A stretch of 64,000 nt of DNA, from the NCBI GenBank assembly GCA_911728435.2, contig OU452199.1, positions 4,288,860-4,352,859 on the forward strand, read 5' to 3'. Under the pieces are notes generated by a model. It did not search any database. It was not told where the DNA came from and saw only the letters and a program-made list of their open reading frames with translations. The translations under genes and the position numbers were made by a program. Below, in pieces: positions 44,809 through 55,700 of this stretch (its first letter is position 1; each line of letters begins with the position of its first letter). Origin of the DNA: Apoderus coryli (taxonomy: Eukaryota > Arthropoda > Insecta > Coleoptera > Attelabidae).

Positions 44809-45721
44809 TGTCCAAAACTCACTAATAGATTTGTGAAACTAAGTGGTAAGTATAAGCAGACAGCAGAAGTCGCGTAGAATATTGTTATTTTATCAAACAA
44901 TGAATTTTTATTTCTCATTCAAAGTAGAAGAACTGCTTAAGAACTTATTTAGAAAAAGGGAAAGTGGTATTATGACCATGAGTTCACTTTAATAAATACT
45001 TAGGTGTGATACTTTTTCAATATTTATATATTAACACGAAATTATTGCGAAGAAGTGTTAAATATATGTAAAAATGTTAATAATCAATTAATTATTTGTT
45101 GTGTATTGAATAATAATTAATTATAATAGGTATGAAGTTTGTTTTTGACTCGCGACATCCCAATTTATGATTAATTTAATAAGTTAATTTCAATTTAATA
45201 TTATTAATTATTTGTATGGTTGGGTAATTTCAGTCAAAAAAAGCGAAATAAATTGAATTAATTAAATTAGTATAGTAACCGAGTTACTTAGAAAGTATTT
45301 AATAGTATACCAGGGGTTCTTTCTTGACAAACAATATGGGAACCCGACTGCGTATGAAGACGTTATTTGCATTGATTGAAGCCTTGTCTTGGAACTTCAG
45401 GTGTAGTACTTGATAAATGTACTCCTAAAGTACTTGAAATACCTCTAAGTAATCCAAATTAATAACTCAGAAGAGCCCTATCCAGCACCCGAGAAAGTAA
45501 AGTTGCATGAAGTTATTATTGTATAATATAATTTTGTAATTGTATAATACTTAGTACAAGTGGAACGTATTATGTTATATGTTTCAACAACCTTTAAAAT
45601 AATACTTTCTCTTTGCTTGTGAATGGGGGGGTTTTTTCACTATTATTATGTGTTTGATAATAAAGTAGTTTAAGTCTTACTTGCGTCGATAACCGTGTTT
45701 TACTGTTTATAAAAATTGAAT
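44809..45721. promoter_or_regulatory. shared intergenic region of two divergent secreted-protein genes
   Basis: 913 bp between the start codons of the minus-strand (44808) and plus-strand (45722) genes. It must contain both promoters and 5' UTRs. It is very AT-rich with no clear core element. Co-regulation is plausible from layout only. Confidence 0.4.
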
Positions 45722-48700
45722 ATGACTAAAATTATTTTGGTAAGATGTCTAAGATTTAGTGCACATAATTTTTGTTTATTAACCAGTAAATGTAATGATG
45801 AAAGCTCGGTTTTATTTTAGATTTTCCTGTTAATGGTAGTTTGTGTAAGCTTCCTGGATGCAATTCAACCGAAAGCACCAAATTTCCAATATTTTGAGAG
45901 GTATGTTTTGATTAATTTAAATTTAAACAAATTGTGTTGCCTGGTTTTACAAATTTAGTGCATTACAAGATATTTTATTTAAACATTTAAGATCCATTCA
46001 CCATAGGTAGTCACAGTGCTGAAGAATTTTGTATTACGTGAAAGTGAAGTAGTAATATTCAAATTTGTTAAAAGTGTGTTTATTACTACGAGCAGAGGCG
46101 TGCAATAAGATTTTGTTGATTAATAATTAAAGAAATGTACACCGTTAGTAAAATCTTTATTTTATTTTTTGAGTAGTTTTTTGATTTTACAGTTTAATGT
46201 AAAGTACTCTGCGATTTTATTTAAAAGTAGATAAAATTAGGTAGGTATATTACGAGGAGTGTCTTTCTCAGAGCAAATTAATATAATCCTTGCGGTAGCT
46301 TACCTCACCTTGAAAACAAATTGTATATCATTGCAGTAGCACAGCGTTCTGTCAAATTCTTAAAAAATGTTTTTATCAAGCCGTTAATAAATTACTTACA
46401 CGTTTTTAGTAGAGTTAACAAATGTATAACGCCATTATTATATTTGTCAATTTGTTCATCATTAAGTTCATGGACTTGTTGCTGAGCGTCTTTTTTTTTT
46501 TTTTTTTTTTTTTTTAACATCCTTCTGGTCCTCCACTCGCACACCTCGGTACGCACTTAAGCCCCCGGCGTGTACGAATGGCGTACTTCAGCCTTGAAGG
46601 CTTATTGTGCCTTTTCAGGACCATACTGCACTCACTATCATTCTACTATCACACAACATTCATTCTACAACCTAGATGAGCCACCGCCAGGTCCGTTTTC
46701 AATAAACCCCCCAGACGGTCACCCATCCAACTTGTAGCCGCGCTCCACAGAGCTGCACTTCGACGGTCGTCACTATATGATCCCGTCTAGGCTACCCGGC
46801 CCGGCTGCTGAGCGTCTTAGTGTTAATGATATTAACTATAACTGTCTAAAGATTTCAATATCAGAGATATACCAAGAACTTTCTACTCTGGACACGAATA
46901 AGGGCCCTGGGCCAGATGGGTTACCTCCGAAATTATTAAAGTATTGCAGTTTTGTTCTGGCAAGACCTTTGCATGCTATTTTTAACAGGTCGTTAAACAC
47001 TGGTTGTTTTCCTGAGATCTGGAAGTCCAGCTTCATTACCCCTATACACAAGTCTGGAGACAGGCATAATATTAAGAATTATAGCCCTATCAGTATAATC
47101 AGCATTATTCCCAAGGTATTCGAGAAACTTATAATAAATTATCTTCAACCTCTCCTAGGCAGTACTATCATTGATCAGCAGTACGGATTTTTGCCACGAA
47201 AGTCAGCTCAGCTAAATCGGTTAAAATACACCAACTTTATTATTGATGCTCTAGAGAGTGGATCGGAGGTACATTCAGTGTGTTGGCTGAGGTTGGCATC
47301 GGCGGACGCATGCTCGAATGGATGAGTACCTACCTTGATAACAGAATTCAATACGTTAAGGGCAAGGGCTTTGTTTCTACTGAGATAAAAGTATCATCTG
47401 GCGTCCCCCAGGGATCACACTTGGGACCACTGTTTTTTAATATTTTCGTTAATGACATCGCCAGATGTTTTACTTCGAGCGATTTTCTCTTGTTCGCTGA
47501 TGACCTCAAACTATTTACGATAGTCAACAAAACTGAAGATTGCGAGAGATTGCAGTCTGACCTCGGGGCTCTTCACGAGTGGTGTGTTGGGAATGATATG
47601 CATCTGAATGTTGATAAGTGTTGTTTTATGTTCTTTTCGAGATCAAGACGGACCACTCTTTTCGATTACTCACTGAACCAGACTTCCCTTAAATTGGTTA
47701 CGACAGTTAAGGATCTTGGAGTCATGCTTGATAGTGGTTTAACCTTTATTCCACATATAACTTCAATCGTCTCAAGGTCTCTGAAACGTTGCTCACGGGA
47801 GTTCACACATGTCGATTCTCTGAGGCTTCTTTACACAAGTTTGTTCAAACCGTGCCTTGAGTATGCGTCGGCTGTCTGTTCTCCACATTATACTGTGCAT
47901 CTAGTAAAAATTGAGCAGGTACAGCACAAATTTCTTAGATACCTAACCTACAAACTGCATATAGACTTTATTTTTGAGAATCGTTTTGAATTATATGCCG
48001 ACTTAGAGTCCTACCTTGGCATTGACACGCTAGGTGATCGACGACAGATACATGATTTGATTTTATTATATGACCTTATAAATGGAAGGTTGAGTTGTCC
48101 TGATCTTTTGGGCAAGATTGGCATTCGTGTTCCAAATCGTGCAACGCGTACGAGGAGTATGTTTCACCAGACACATTCCAGAACAAATTATGGTTGCACT
48201 TCATTTTTCGCGCGCTCAATGCGTCTCGCCAATGACAGTGAAGAGACACTGGATTTTTTTGTCCCGAGAAATACCTTTTTGGGTTCAGTGGGGCACCTCT
48301 TTGATAATTGATACGTTGTGTTGTACCATATTGCTTTATAATAGTGAAGTATTGATCGTGTAGATTATTATTATCCATTTTATTTGTGATTGATTTTTAT
48401 TTGACATTTTCCGATTGTCTAATTCTTTTGAAGTGTTTTATTGTAGAACTATTTATATTTATTGTAATTTTGTAAAAAATGGGCGTTTTCTCGTAAATAA
48501 ATAAATATCAAATAAATAAACTTCTTGTCAAATAACTTTACAAATTTTTTGATTGATTTTGCACGCCTCAAATATATTATTTACATGAACATTTCCATTG
48601 AAGGCATTGAAATCCAATTTCACAAAAAAAAAAAATTTAACCACATAGAGCACGACATCAACTCGCGACAGCACGGTTTACTCTTGGGCCGATCCTCACT

Positions 48701-49652
48701 TACTAACCTAACCTGCTCCCTTCAGGATATATTTTCTACTCTCGGTAGAGTCACCTTTACGCTATTTACACTGATTTTTCGAAAGCCTTCGATATAAACT
48801 AGCTTCCCTGGTTTTAATGCTGATCTGCTGTTGTTTTTTGACACTTCCCTAACTAATCGTAGTCAGTTCGTTGAGTATAATTCCTAGTAGTGGTACCCCT
48901 CAGGGCAGTTGTCTGCGGCTCCACTAATTTCATCAAAAATATTCTAATATCATTGTATTCAGGACGACATCAGTAGCAACTGAAAACTGCCCTAAAAGAT
49001 AGGGGTTGCAATTTGAAACAAACATGACTGAGATGGTAGCGCCGCCATGTGGCAGATTTCGGATCAAATACGTAGGCTACAAAATTGTTAAACATAAATC
49101 ACATAACACACCCCGAGTATATCAGTATATCTCCGAGTATATCAGTATATCCCCGAGTATATCAATATATCCCCGAGTATAACAGTATATCCCCGAGTAT
49201 ATCAATATATCCCCGAGTATATCAGTATATCCCCGAGTATATCAATATATCCCCGAGTATATCAGTATATCCCCGAGTATATCTGTATATCCCCGAGTAT
49301 ATCAGTATATACCCGAGTATATCTGTATATCCCCGAGTATATCCCACTTCTGATAAATATATGTAAGGCGAAAAATATAGAAAAGAGAAAAATAATAAAA
49401 TAAATTGTTTTGAGGTATTTTTAATTTTCAAAACACTTCTGATAGACTATGTTTGTTTGTGTGTGTTATGTGACATAAATCAATCATATTTGTTAATGAC
49501 GAAAAATTGATTTGTTTTGTATTATTTATTGTAGGCCGAAATACCGCTATCCATATTACGATGAAAATGGTGTCGGACGTCTCTTATATGGCTATGGAGA
49601 TGACAAATTGTATCAATACAAAACATTTACGCCGTTAGAAGGGATACATTAG
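45722..49652 (+). CDS. small secreted protein, 71 residues
   Basis: Three exons: 45722-45739 (six codons, MTKIIL), 45821-45900, 49535-49652; splice phases 0 and 2 agree and the total is 216 nt. The joined start MTKIILIFLLMVVCVSFLDA is a signal peptide. The mature chain of about 51 residues is rich in Tyr/Pro ('FERPKYRYPYYDENG', 'LLYGYGDDKLYQYK') and ends 'PLEGIH'. It has no Cys. The second intron is 3.6 kb and hosts an RT element, a SINE and a minisatellite. The six-codon first exon and phase-0 first intron mirror the neighbouring gene at 44404. Function unknown; cuticle-associated or peptide-like are guesses. Confidence 0.75.
45901..46380. other. intron of secreted-protein gene; nothing recognised
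   Basis: AT-rich, no coding or repeat signal identified. Confidence 0.35.
46381..48525 (+). pseudogene. non-LTR RT, nearly complete RT domain, motif A deleted
   Basis: The frame 46777-47280 encodes 'LDTNKGPGPDGLPPKLLKYC', 'FPEIWKSSFITPIHKSGD' and 'QQYGFLPRKSAQ'. It stops at 'EVHSV' and jumps to the frame 47280-48311 at 'AEVGIGGRMLEWMSTYL', so the segment with motif A (the YTDFSKAFD block with a catalytic Asp) is missing. Motif B '[11 protein letters not shown]' and motif C '[11 protein letters not shown]' are intact, and a 343-codon frame runs to a TGA at 48311. The 3' UTR ends with AAATAAATAAA repeats near 48495-48525. A SINE is inserted at 46491-46806. No RNase H. Confidence 0.8.
46491..46806 (-). 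mobile_element. 5S rRNA-derived SINE with target duplication
   Basis: Minus strand. The head contains GCGCGGCTACAAGTTGGATG followed by GGTGACCGTCTGG, clearly the 3' half of 5S rRNA including the internal pol III C box (GGATGGGTGACC). The body is unique. The tail is 25 A (T-run at 46491-46515 on the plus strand). A 12-bp duplication, GCTGAGCGTCTT, lies at 46481-46492 and 46807-46818, interrupting the RT element. Sharp TSD and long A tail imply a fairly recent insertion. 5S-headed SINEs form the SINE3-type group. Family name unknown. Confidence 0.85.
48640..48930 (+). pseudogene. short RT fragment
   Basis: Plus strand 'DINSRQHGLLLGRSSLTNLT' and 'LQDIFSTLGR', then shifted frames with 'QFVEYN' and 'SSGTPQGSC', the stretch between RT motifs 2 and B. 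Motif A is shifted out of frame ('LIFRKPSI' for [12 protein letters not shown]). Very decayed. Confidence 0.6.
49020..49090. repeat. remnant of the 17510-17670 MITE family
   Basis: GATTTCGGATCAAATACGT and TACAAAATTG at about 49051-49087 match the reverse complement of 17565-17615 with few differences. Termini are not preserved here. Confidence 0.55.
49108..49345. repeat. 20-bp minisatellite, about 12 units
   Basis: Head-to-tail copies of CCCCGAGTATATCAGTATAT with a few changes (CAG/CAA/CTG, one CCCC to ACCC). Because 20 is not a multiple of 3, reading frames rotate through the units and long repeat-coded ORFs appear on both strands (49085-49366 plus, 49222-49431 minus). These are not genes. 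It lies 190 bp before the last exon of the secreted-protein gene. Confidence 0.9.
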
Positions 49653-50159
49653 AATTTTTTTTATACAAAAGTGAATTTTTTTTCTATTATGTAAATTTTT
49701 GTGTTAAACTAGTCATTTACCAAGTTAAGTATCTAATAAATTTGTTTTAATAAAGAGTTTATTTATTAACATGGCAAGTAGAATATGTGAACTTTTGGAA
49801 ATTGTCTTCAATTCATCCCGCAAATTGTGCTTCCCGCCCAACCTTTTTGATTGATATGTATCTATAAAAAAACTGAAAGAAGCTGCTAATCTTTTGGTAC
49901 CTACAACTAGGTTTCGTCGTAGGTTTTAGATATTATTAATAGCCGAGATTCCGAGTTTATTTCTTTAGGTTAATAAATGATACATTGACGAAACATCGTA
50001 TACAAAGTGCCGAAAATGCGTCCAATTTCCTTAACTTACCTCCCACCCCCACCAATTTACAAAAAGAAAAGGTGCAATAAGGCTCAAATAATGAGTAGGT
50101 AGTCAAAGTTTCTGACAAAATTTTTTTAATGTATTAACAATTTTTAACAAAAATTTGTA
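49653..50159. other. 3' flank of the secreted-protein gene
   Basis: Contains AATAAA-like sequences at about 49735 and 49750, suitable as polyadenylation signals for the gene ending at 49652. No other feature seen. Confidence 0.4.
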
Positions 50160-51470
50160 ATTTTATATTTTTATTTTATTAAATTAACGGGATACCCCAA
50201 TTATATTTACAACAAATTTCTTATATACATGACAGTACCTAAGTCAAAATAAACAAATTCATAATAAATTCAAGACCTGTTATGAGTTCTACTCAATACA
50301 ACAATTAATTTAACGTTCAAATTGTAAAAGTGAATTGCAAAAGATCACATACAACAAACGACAGCTCGGAATCGATAAGTCTCTAGAATTTCGCCTCACA
50401 AATCCCAATACTTTATGACCATTCTGAGACATTCAGCATATGTGTTCATTAAAGTCAACAGACTCTGAAAATTGAACACCCAAGTGTTTTATTTTGTCAA
50501 CATATTTCAACTGATCACCAACCATCGTGTACCGACTAGGAAATCTATTCCTCTTGCGAAAGAAGCTAATAAATGAACACTTATTGATATTGAATTTCAA
50601 ATTATTATATACAGACCACTGCCACAGCGCATCAACATCGCGCTGCAAATATTCAACATCGGTCTCGCACGAAACTCTTCTATAAATCTTTAAATCATCC
50701 GCAAATAGATTAGCCATAGAAAACTTCAATACATCACTGATATCGTTGACAAAAATATTAAACAATAATGAGGCACAATGGGACCCATGAGGAACTCCTG
50801 ATGTTACTCGAAATTCATGACTTTTGTGATTCATGATTTTTACTACCTGTGTACGCCCCCTCAAAAAACTTTCCAACCAAGATGGTCAGAAAATCCGAAC
50901 ACTTTCAGCTTTGCCAACAAAACAACAAAGTTCACCCTATCAAATGCTTTGGCGAAGTCGGAATACACCGAATCCACCTGATAACCTCCACTCACAGCAT
51001 CCAATATATCAAGTTCATAAGAAATCAAATTCGTAACTCTAGATTTTTTTCTACCGAAACCGTGTTGACCCTCCTTAATGAGACCTCTGCATTTCCATTC
51101 AAGTTGATCGAATAGAAGGCCATCGAATAACTTCGCTACTGCAGATTGATTGCAAACTCCTCTGTAATTCGAGATGTCTCCAGAGGCACCAGATTTGTAT
51201 ATAGGTATCACATAGCTGGTTTTCCAGGCGTCTGGAAATTTCTCTTGATCCAATGACATGCTGTAGAGTCTCTGAAGAGGCACCGCCACAGTATGTATGC
51301 AACTCTTAAGAAAGTAATTAGGTATGTTGTCTGGACCAACGGAAGTATTATTAGGGATTCTAAGGATTTTGTCATACACGTCACCTACAGAAATACCATC
51401 AAATGTGATGTTTCCCTAATTGATACCAGAAAATTTCCCAATATTACACGCAGATCCATCATAAACGCTG
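50160..51470 (-). pseudogene. non-LTR RT copy B
   Basis: Minus strand, the same element as 30790-34560. Frames 51379-50861 and 50876-50433 encode the start '[20 protein letters not shown]', '[15 protein letters not shown]' (continuous, no insertion), '[13 protein letters not shown]' (motif A with T to S), 'SGVPHGSHCAS' (motif B), 'NLFADDLKIYRR' (motif C) and the thumb to 'EHIC', where a TGA-type stop interrupts. A frameshift near 50870 breaks it. The 3' UTR extends to about 50160. Homology with copy A starts at the same base (TTTATGATGGATCTGCG), so both copies share the 5' end. Confidence 0.8.
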
Positions 51471-51589
51471 GTAATAATATATGGTTTAGTTTAACATAAA
51501 CATAAAACATTTTTTTCACGTAATGAATGAATGCATTTCTCCTAACAAAACATAAATTATAACAATGATGAAATAGCATTTTGTAATTT

Positions 51590-51840
51590 TTACTAACCAT
51601 TGATGATGGAGCCTGGTGCTGCGAAAGACGTTTAGTTCACAAAAATTTTTTAGTTAGAGAAATCTATTAAATTTGTTTCGTGTCATATTAATTCATTAAT
51701 GTTATTAGTTTGTTTAAGTGTTTATTTTAAGTTTAAATAAATAAGTTTTAAAAAATTGAAGAAATAATTCATATGTAACTGTGGAGTGCAAGATTAGTCG
51801 CAATAAAAATACCAACGTCACCTCCACATACTGTTTATTA
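51590..51840. repeat. possible hammerhead-repeat remnant
   Basis: TTGATGATGGAGCC...GCTGCGAAAGACG at 51600-51636 looks like a decayed hammerhead core (CTGATGA changed to TTGATGA), and ACGTCACCTCCACA at 51814-51827 is the reverse complement of the conserved terminus. The ribozyme is not convincing on its own. Confidence 0.35.
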
Positions 51841-52578
51841 GATAATAAATAGTTTGTTTCAGTTTTAAATGAAGCGCGTTGTTATTTTACACACTACGAA
51901 CCCCGAAAAATGTTACCAATAATAAGTAATAAATAATTTGAATCACTCCGTAAAAATTTAGAATTTTAATAATTTTAAGAAACTAGATTTCACGTTAAAC
52001 TATTAATTTTCAAGAATGCTGAGGGGTAGGCCGAGTCCCCTAATACAAGAAAATAAAAAACATTTTTATTCAAACACTTTAAAACTTTATTTTCTTTAAA
52101 CATTTTTCATTTCAAATTACTGTGAAGCAAGTACACATAAGTTTACAATAATTATTTAAAAAAACGGTTTATTGGGAATAAAAGCATTTTTGCTCCAATT
52201 ATTAAAATTTTTGTGTACGATATATAAACAAAATATAATTAAACAAATTAATTATTACCATTTATAATATTATTTATGTATAAATTAAAAAGAAATAATG
52301 ATTAAAACTGGATAATTTTAAAAACCTTCCAAATTGAAATATAATAATATTCAGCTCTTAAAATACACGCCGTGGCTAAAGACACTCATCTGTATAGTTT
52401 TAAAGCTACGAATACATTCGTATTCTATTATTTGCGAATAATCACTTCGCATTTTTATTAATTATTTACAAATACAATCTTATGTGAAAGACGACGTAGC
52501 GTTAATGTCACATATTCGTATCATTACTCACGGCGTTATAATAATAATAATAATATATCACTCAATGTTTCAGTTCCA
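51841..52578. other. intergenic / CERT 3' UTR; no gene recognised
   Basis: AT-rich sequence downstream of the CERT stop codon. ORFs are short. Likely includes the CERT 3' UTR; the polyadenylation site is not obvious. Confidence 0.35.
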
Positions 52579-52706
52579 TTAAAATAGTATTGGTTTGCTT
52601 ATCGTCTGATTTTTGACGTACGCCGTAAATCGTTTCAGGAATTTCGGGTATTCCCGTTTGTAGACAGCCCGTAGTACTGATGCTGGTGCCCAACCCCCAG
52701 GGTTTA
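52579..52706 (-). CDS. CERT: CERT last coding exon
   Basis: 128 nt entering in phase 1. It encodes '[20 protein letters not shown]', '[10 protein letters not shown]' and the C-terminus 'SKPILF', then TAA. This matches the vertebrate end nearly residue for residue and closes the START domain. Confidence 0.95.
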
Positions 52707-55700
52707 CTGTGAAATAAACATTAAATGTATTTCGATTTTTTAAAAGCACAGATTACATAAAAACAAAACTCGTTGTTGAGAAAAATGTTCACCCAATTAT
52801 GGTTATAATATTTAAAATAAAAAATGTCCCTAAATAATTTAAAAAAGGCAAGGACATCAACAAAAAAATCGATTTCGCGTTTGGAAGCTTGGTTTTCAAT
52901 ACACCAGAAGCAATTCCAGATCCTATGAAATTCAAAACTAGGCTAGAACGGCTGCATCAATTATTTTCTGCTTACGACAAAGTACAATCCGGCTCGAAGG
53001 ACCAAAATGTATTAGATTGATAATAGAAAAATAGAAGGAGTGGACTGTATAGTAAAAATGAATAGAACTCACACAAATATACTTTAGAAAAAATTGAATG
53101 ACAAGAAGATGACAATGCCTTATACTAATTAAGAAATAATTGAACAACAATAACAATACAGTGAGTTTTCTTTCAATATATACTACTGGGTCCGCCATCT
53201 AACGTTTTTTTTTCAACTAGTGCTTATTTCGTGAAGGGTAACACTTAGCTCATGTCTGATTTGACAGATAATTAGTTTTATCCTTCCGCTGAACGAATAT
53301 GGTTGTGTATACGCTTGAACAACGCTGGGAAATATTGCGACATTACTTTGAAAATCATGGTAATGTTGCAGAATGTGTGCGAAAATTGCGTTCGGATTTT
53401 GGAAGAAGAGAAGCACCGTCAGCTCCGTATGTTCGTTATCTCGTGAAAAAAGTGAAAGAAACTGGCATCCTCATCGATAAACGTGAAAAGCCAAAAACAG
53501 TGCGTACACCCGAGAATATTGCTGCTGTGGCAGAAAGTGTGCGTGAAGCGCCATCAACATCAATTCACCGTCGGTCTCAACAATTGAACATTTCGGAGAC
53601 ATCATTGAGACGAATTTTGCAAAAGACCTTGGTATGACGCCATACAAAGTCCAATTGGTTCAGAAGTTGAAGCCAACTGACCATCCAATGCATTTTCGCT
53701 TCGCTCAGTGGGCCTGCGATCGACTTAGAGAAGATGCCGATTTTGCCAAAAAAATCATCTTTTCAGATGAAGCTCATTTTGATCTTGGCGGGTATGTAAA
53801 CAAGCAAAATTGTCGCATTTCGGGCACAGAAAACCCGTACGCATACATTGAAAAGCCGATGCACCCAAAACGAGTCACTATTTGGTGCGGATTTTGGTCC
53901 GGAGGCATAATTGGGCCATTTTTCTTCGAAAATGAGCAAGGAGTGGGCGTTACAGTCAATGGCGATCGTTATCGGGCCATGTTGAACGAATTTTTGTTCA
54001 CAAAAATTGAAGAGGAGGATATTGGCAACATTTGGTTTCAACAGGACGGCGCTACGTGCCACACAGCTGAAGCTACACTCGATGTTTTTGAAGATCGCAT
54101 TATCAGCCGCAGAGCTGATGTCGTTTGGCCACCTCGGAGCTGCGATTTGACACCGTTGGACTATTATTTGTGGGGTGCCGTCAAAGATAAGTGTTACGCC
54201 GACAAGCCAGAGACAATTGACGCTTTAAAGGACAATATTCGTGAAGCCATTGGTGAAATACAGCTGCACACAATCGATAATGTGCTTAAAAATTGGACCG
54301 ATCGTGTAGGCTACTGCATGGCCAGCCGAGGCAGCCATTTGAATGAAATTATTTGTCATTATTAACCGGAAGGATTGTACTTTCAAATAAAAAAAGAAAT
54401 TTGAGAAAATATTCAGCAGTTTTTCGTTTATAGCATTTTCAAAAAAAAAAAAAGTTATCTGGCAATATAACCATAATTGGGCTAAAGTTTTCTCAACACT
54501 CGTTGTTATTTAAAATTACTTACCAACTGAACAATAAGTTATTTTACATGAGATATTATCTCTAGATACTGGCGATCCATCTGTTGGTGGATTAACTATT
54601 GTTTGACATAGAAGGCACACTCTCAAATATATCCTAACACATTTACCAGCGTTCGCCTGCAAACGAAATAAATGTATTGCCTGGAGATTACCTTTGAATC
54701 AATAGATTTCGACTTACTGGATGTTCTGCATATTCAGTCGAATTATTAACTACTGTCCACATGTCTGGCCCCTCTTCGTCTTGGTCATTTGACAGACTCC
54801 GCATATGCGACCAGAATACCACGTCCCTTTGACTAGCCGGCCATATCCGTTTATGCGTCTGAAGAAATACTAATGTGTCCTCTGATATTGTTTCTAATAC
54901 AGTCATATGTTCCAACGTAGCTGGAAACAACATAGAACATTACTTCTGCAGTTCGTTGATATTATTATTATTGAATTTGCATTTAAGACTAATTGAAATG
55001 ATAAAAAAACACAAATATTCCCTGATGGGGTTTTTTTAATACGAGCTTGAAACCATACAAACAATGTACCTATCACTAGCTGTCCATTTTCATGGCTAGC
55101 TACACGCTTCAAGAATTTTTCGTTCATATCCCAGAATTTGTATTTATTTATTTACGGACGAAGTCCATTATTACAATAATAGAATAAAAACAAAAAACCG
55201 GCGAGACAATCACTTAGGTATTTAAGTAAACTAATTTCAAGTACATATTATAATATCACAAGCCCAAACCAGTTCTAAAAATTCTGAAAATCTGTTAAGA
55301 AGTAGTCGGGGAGAAAAAGTCCAGTTCCAGGTCTGAATAGTGATTGGACAAACCACATGCCCTAGGAATAAAACAATATGCCACATGAAACACATGGAGC
55401 CCAATCTGTGAGAGCAAGATATATGAACGAATGATATTAAAAATTTTATAAAAATGGTAAGGTCTCTCACGCTCCTACGCGCTGCAAACGTCTCCTCCAT
55501 CATAATTGTAGACATGGTCAAAAGGTGGAGGGAGATTAAAATGCATAATTCTCAGGAAACGAATCCTCTCAATATGAGCCACATGACATGCATAGAGGGG
55601 ACTCCAAACCGTAGATGCATACTCTGACAAGCGGTGTATATAACAATTTAAATGTGTTCACACCGAGCAACGCCTGACGAAGCCCAATATTTGCAAGGAA

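Noticed and set aside
49085..49431. Repeat-coded ORFs on both strands over the 20-bp array; superficially CRISPR-like periodicity
   Set aside because: Units are contiguous with no unique spacers and the host is a eukaryote; it is a minisatellite.
54903..55127. Minus-strand ORF with '[17 protein letters not shown]', considered as an extra CERT exon
   Set aside because: It does not fit any part of CERT, and the START exons on both sides join in phase without it.
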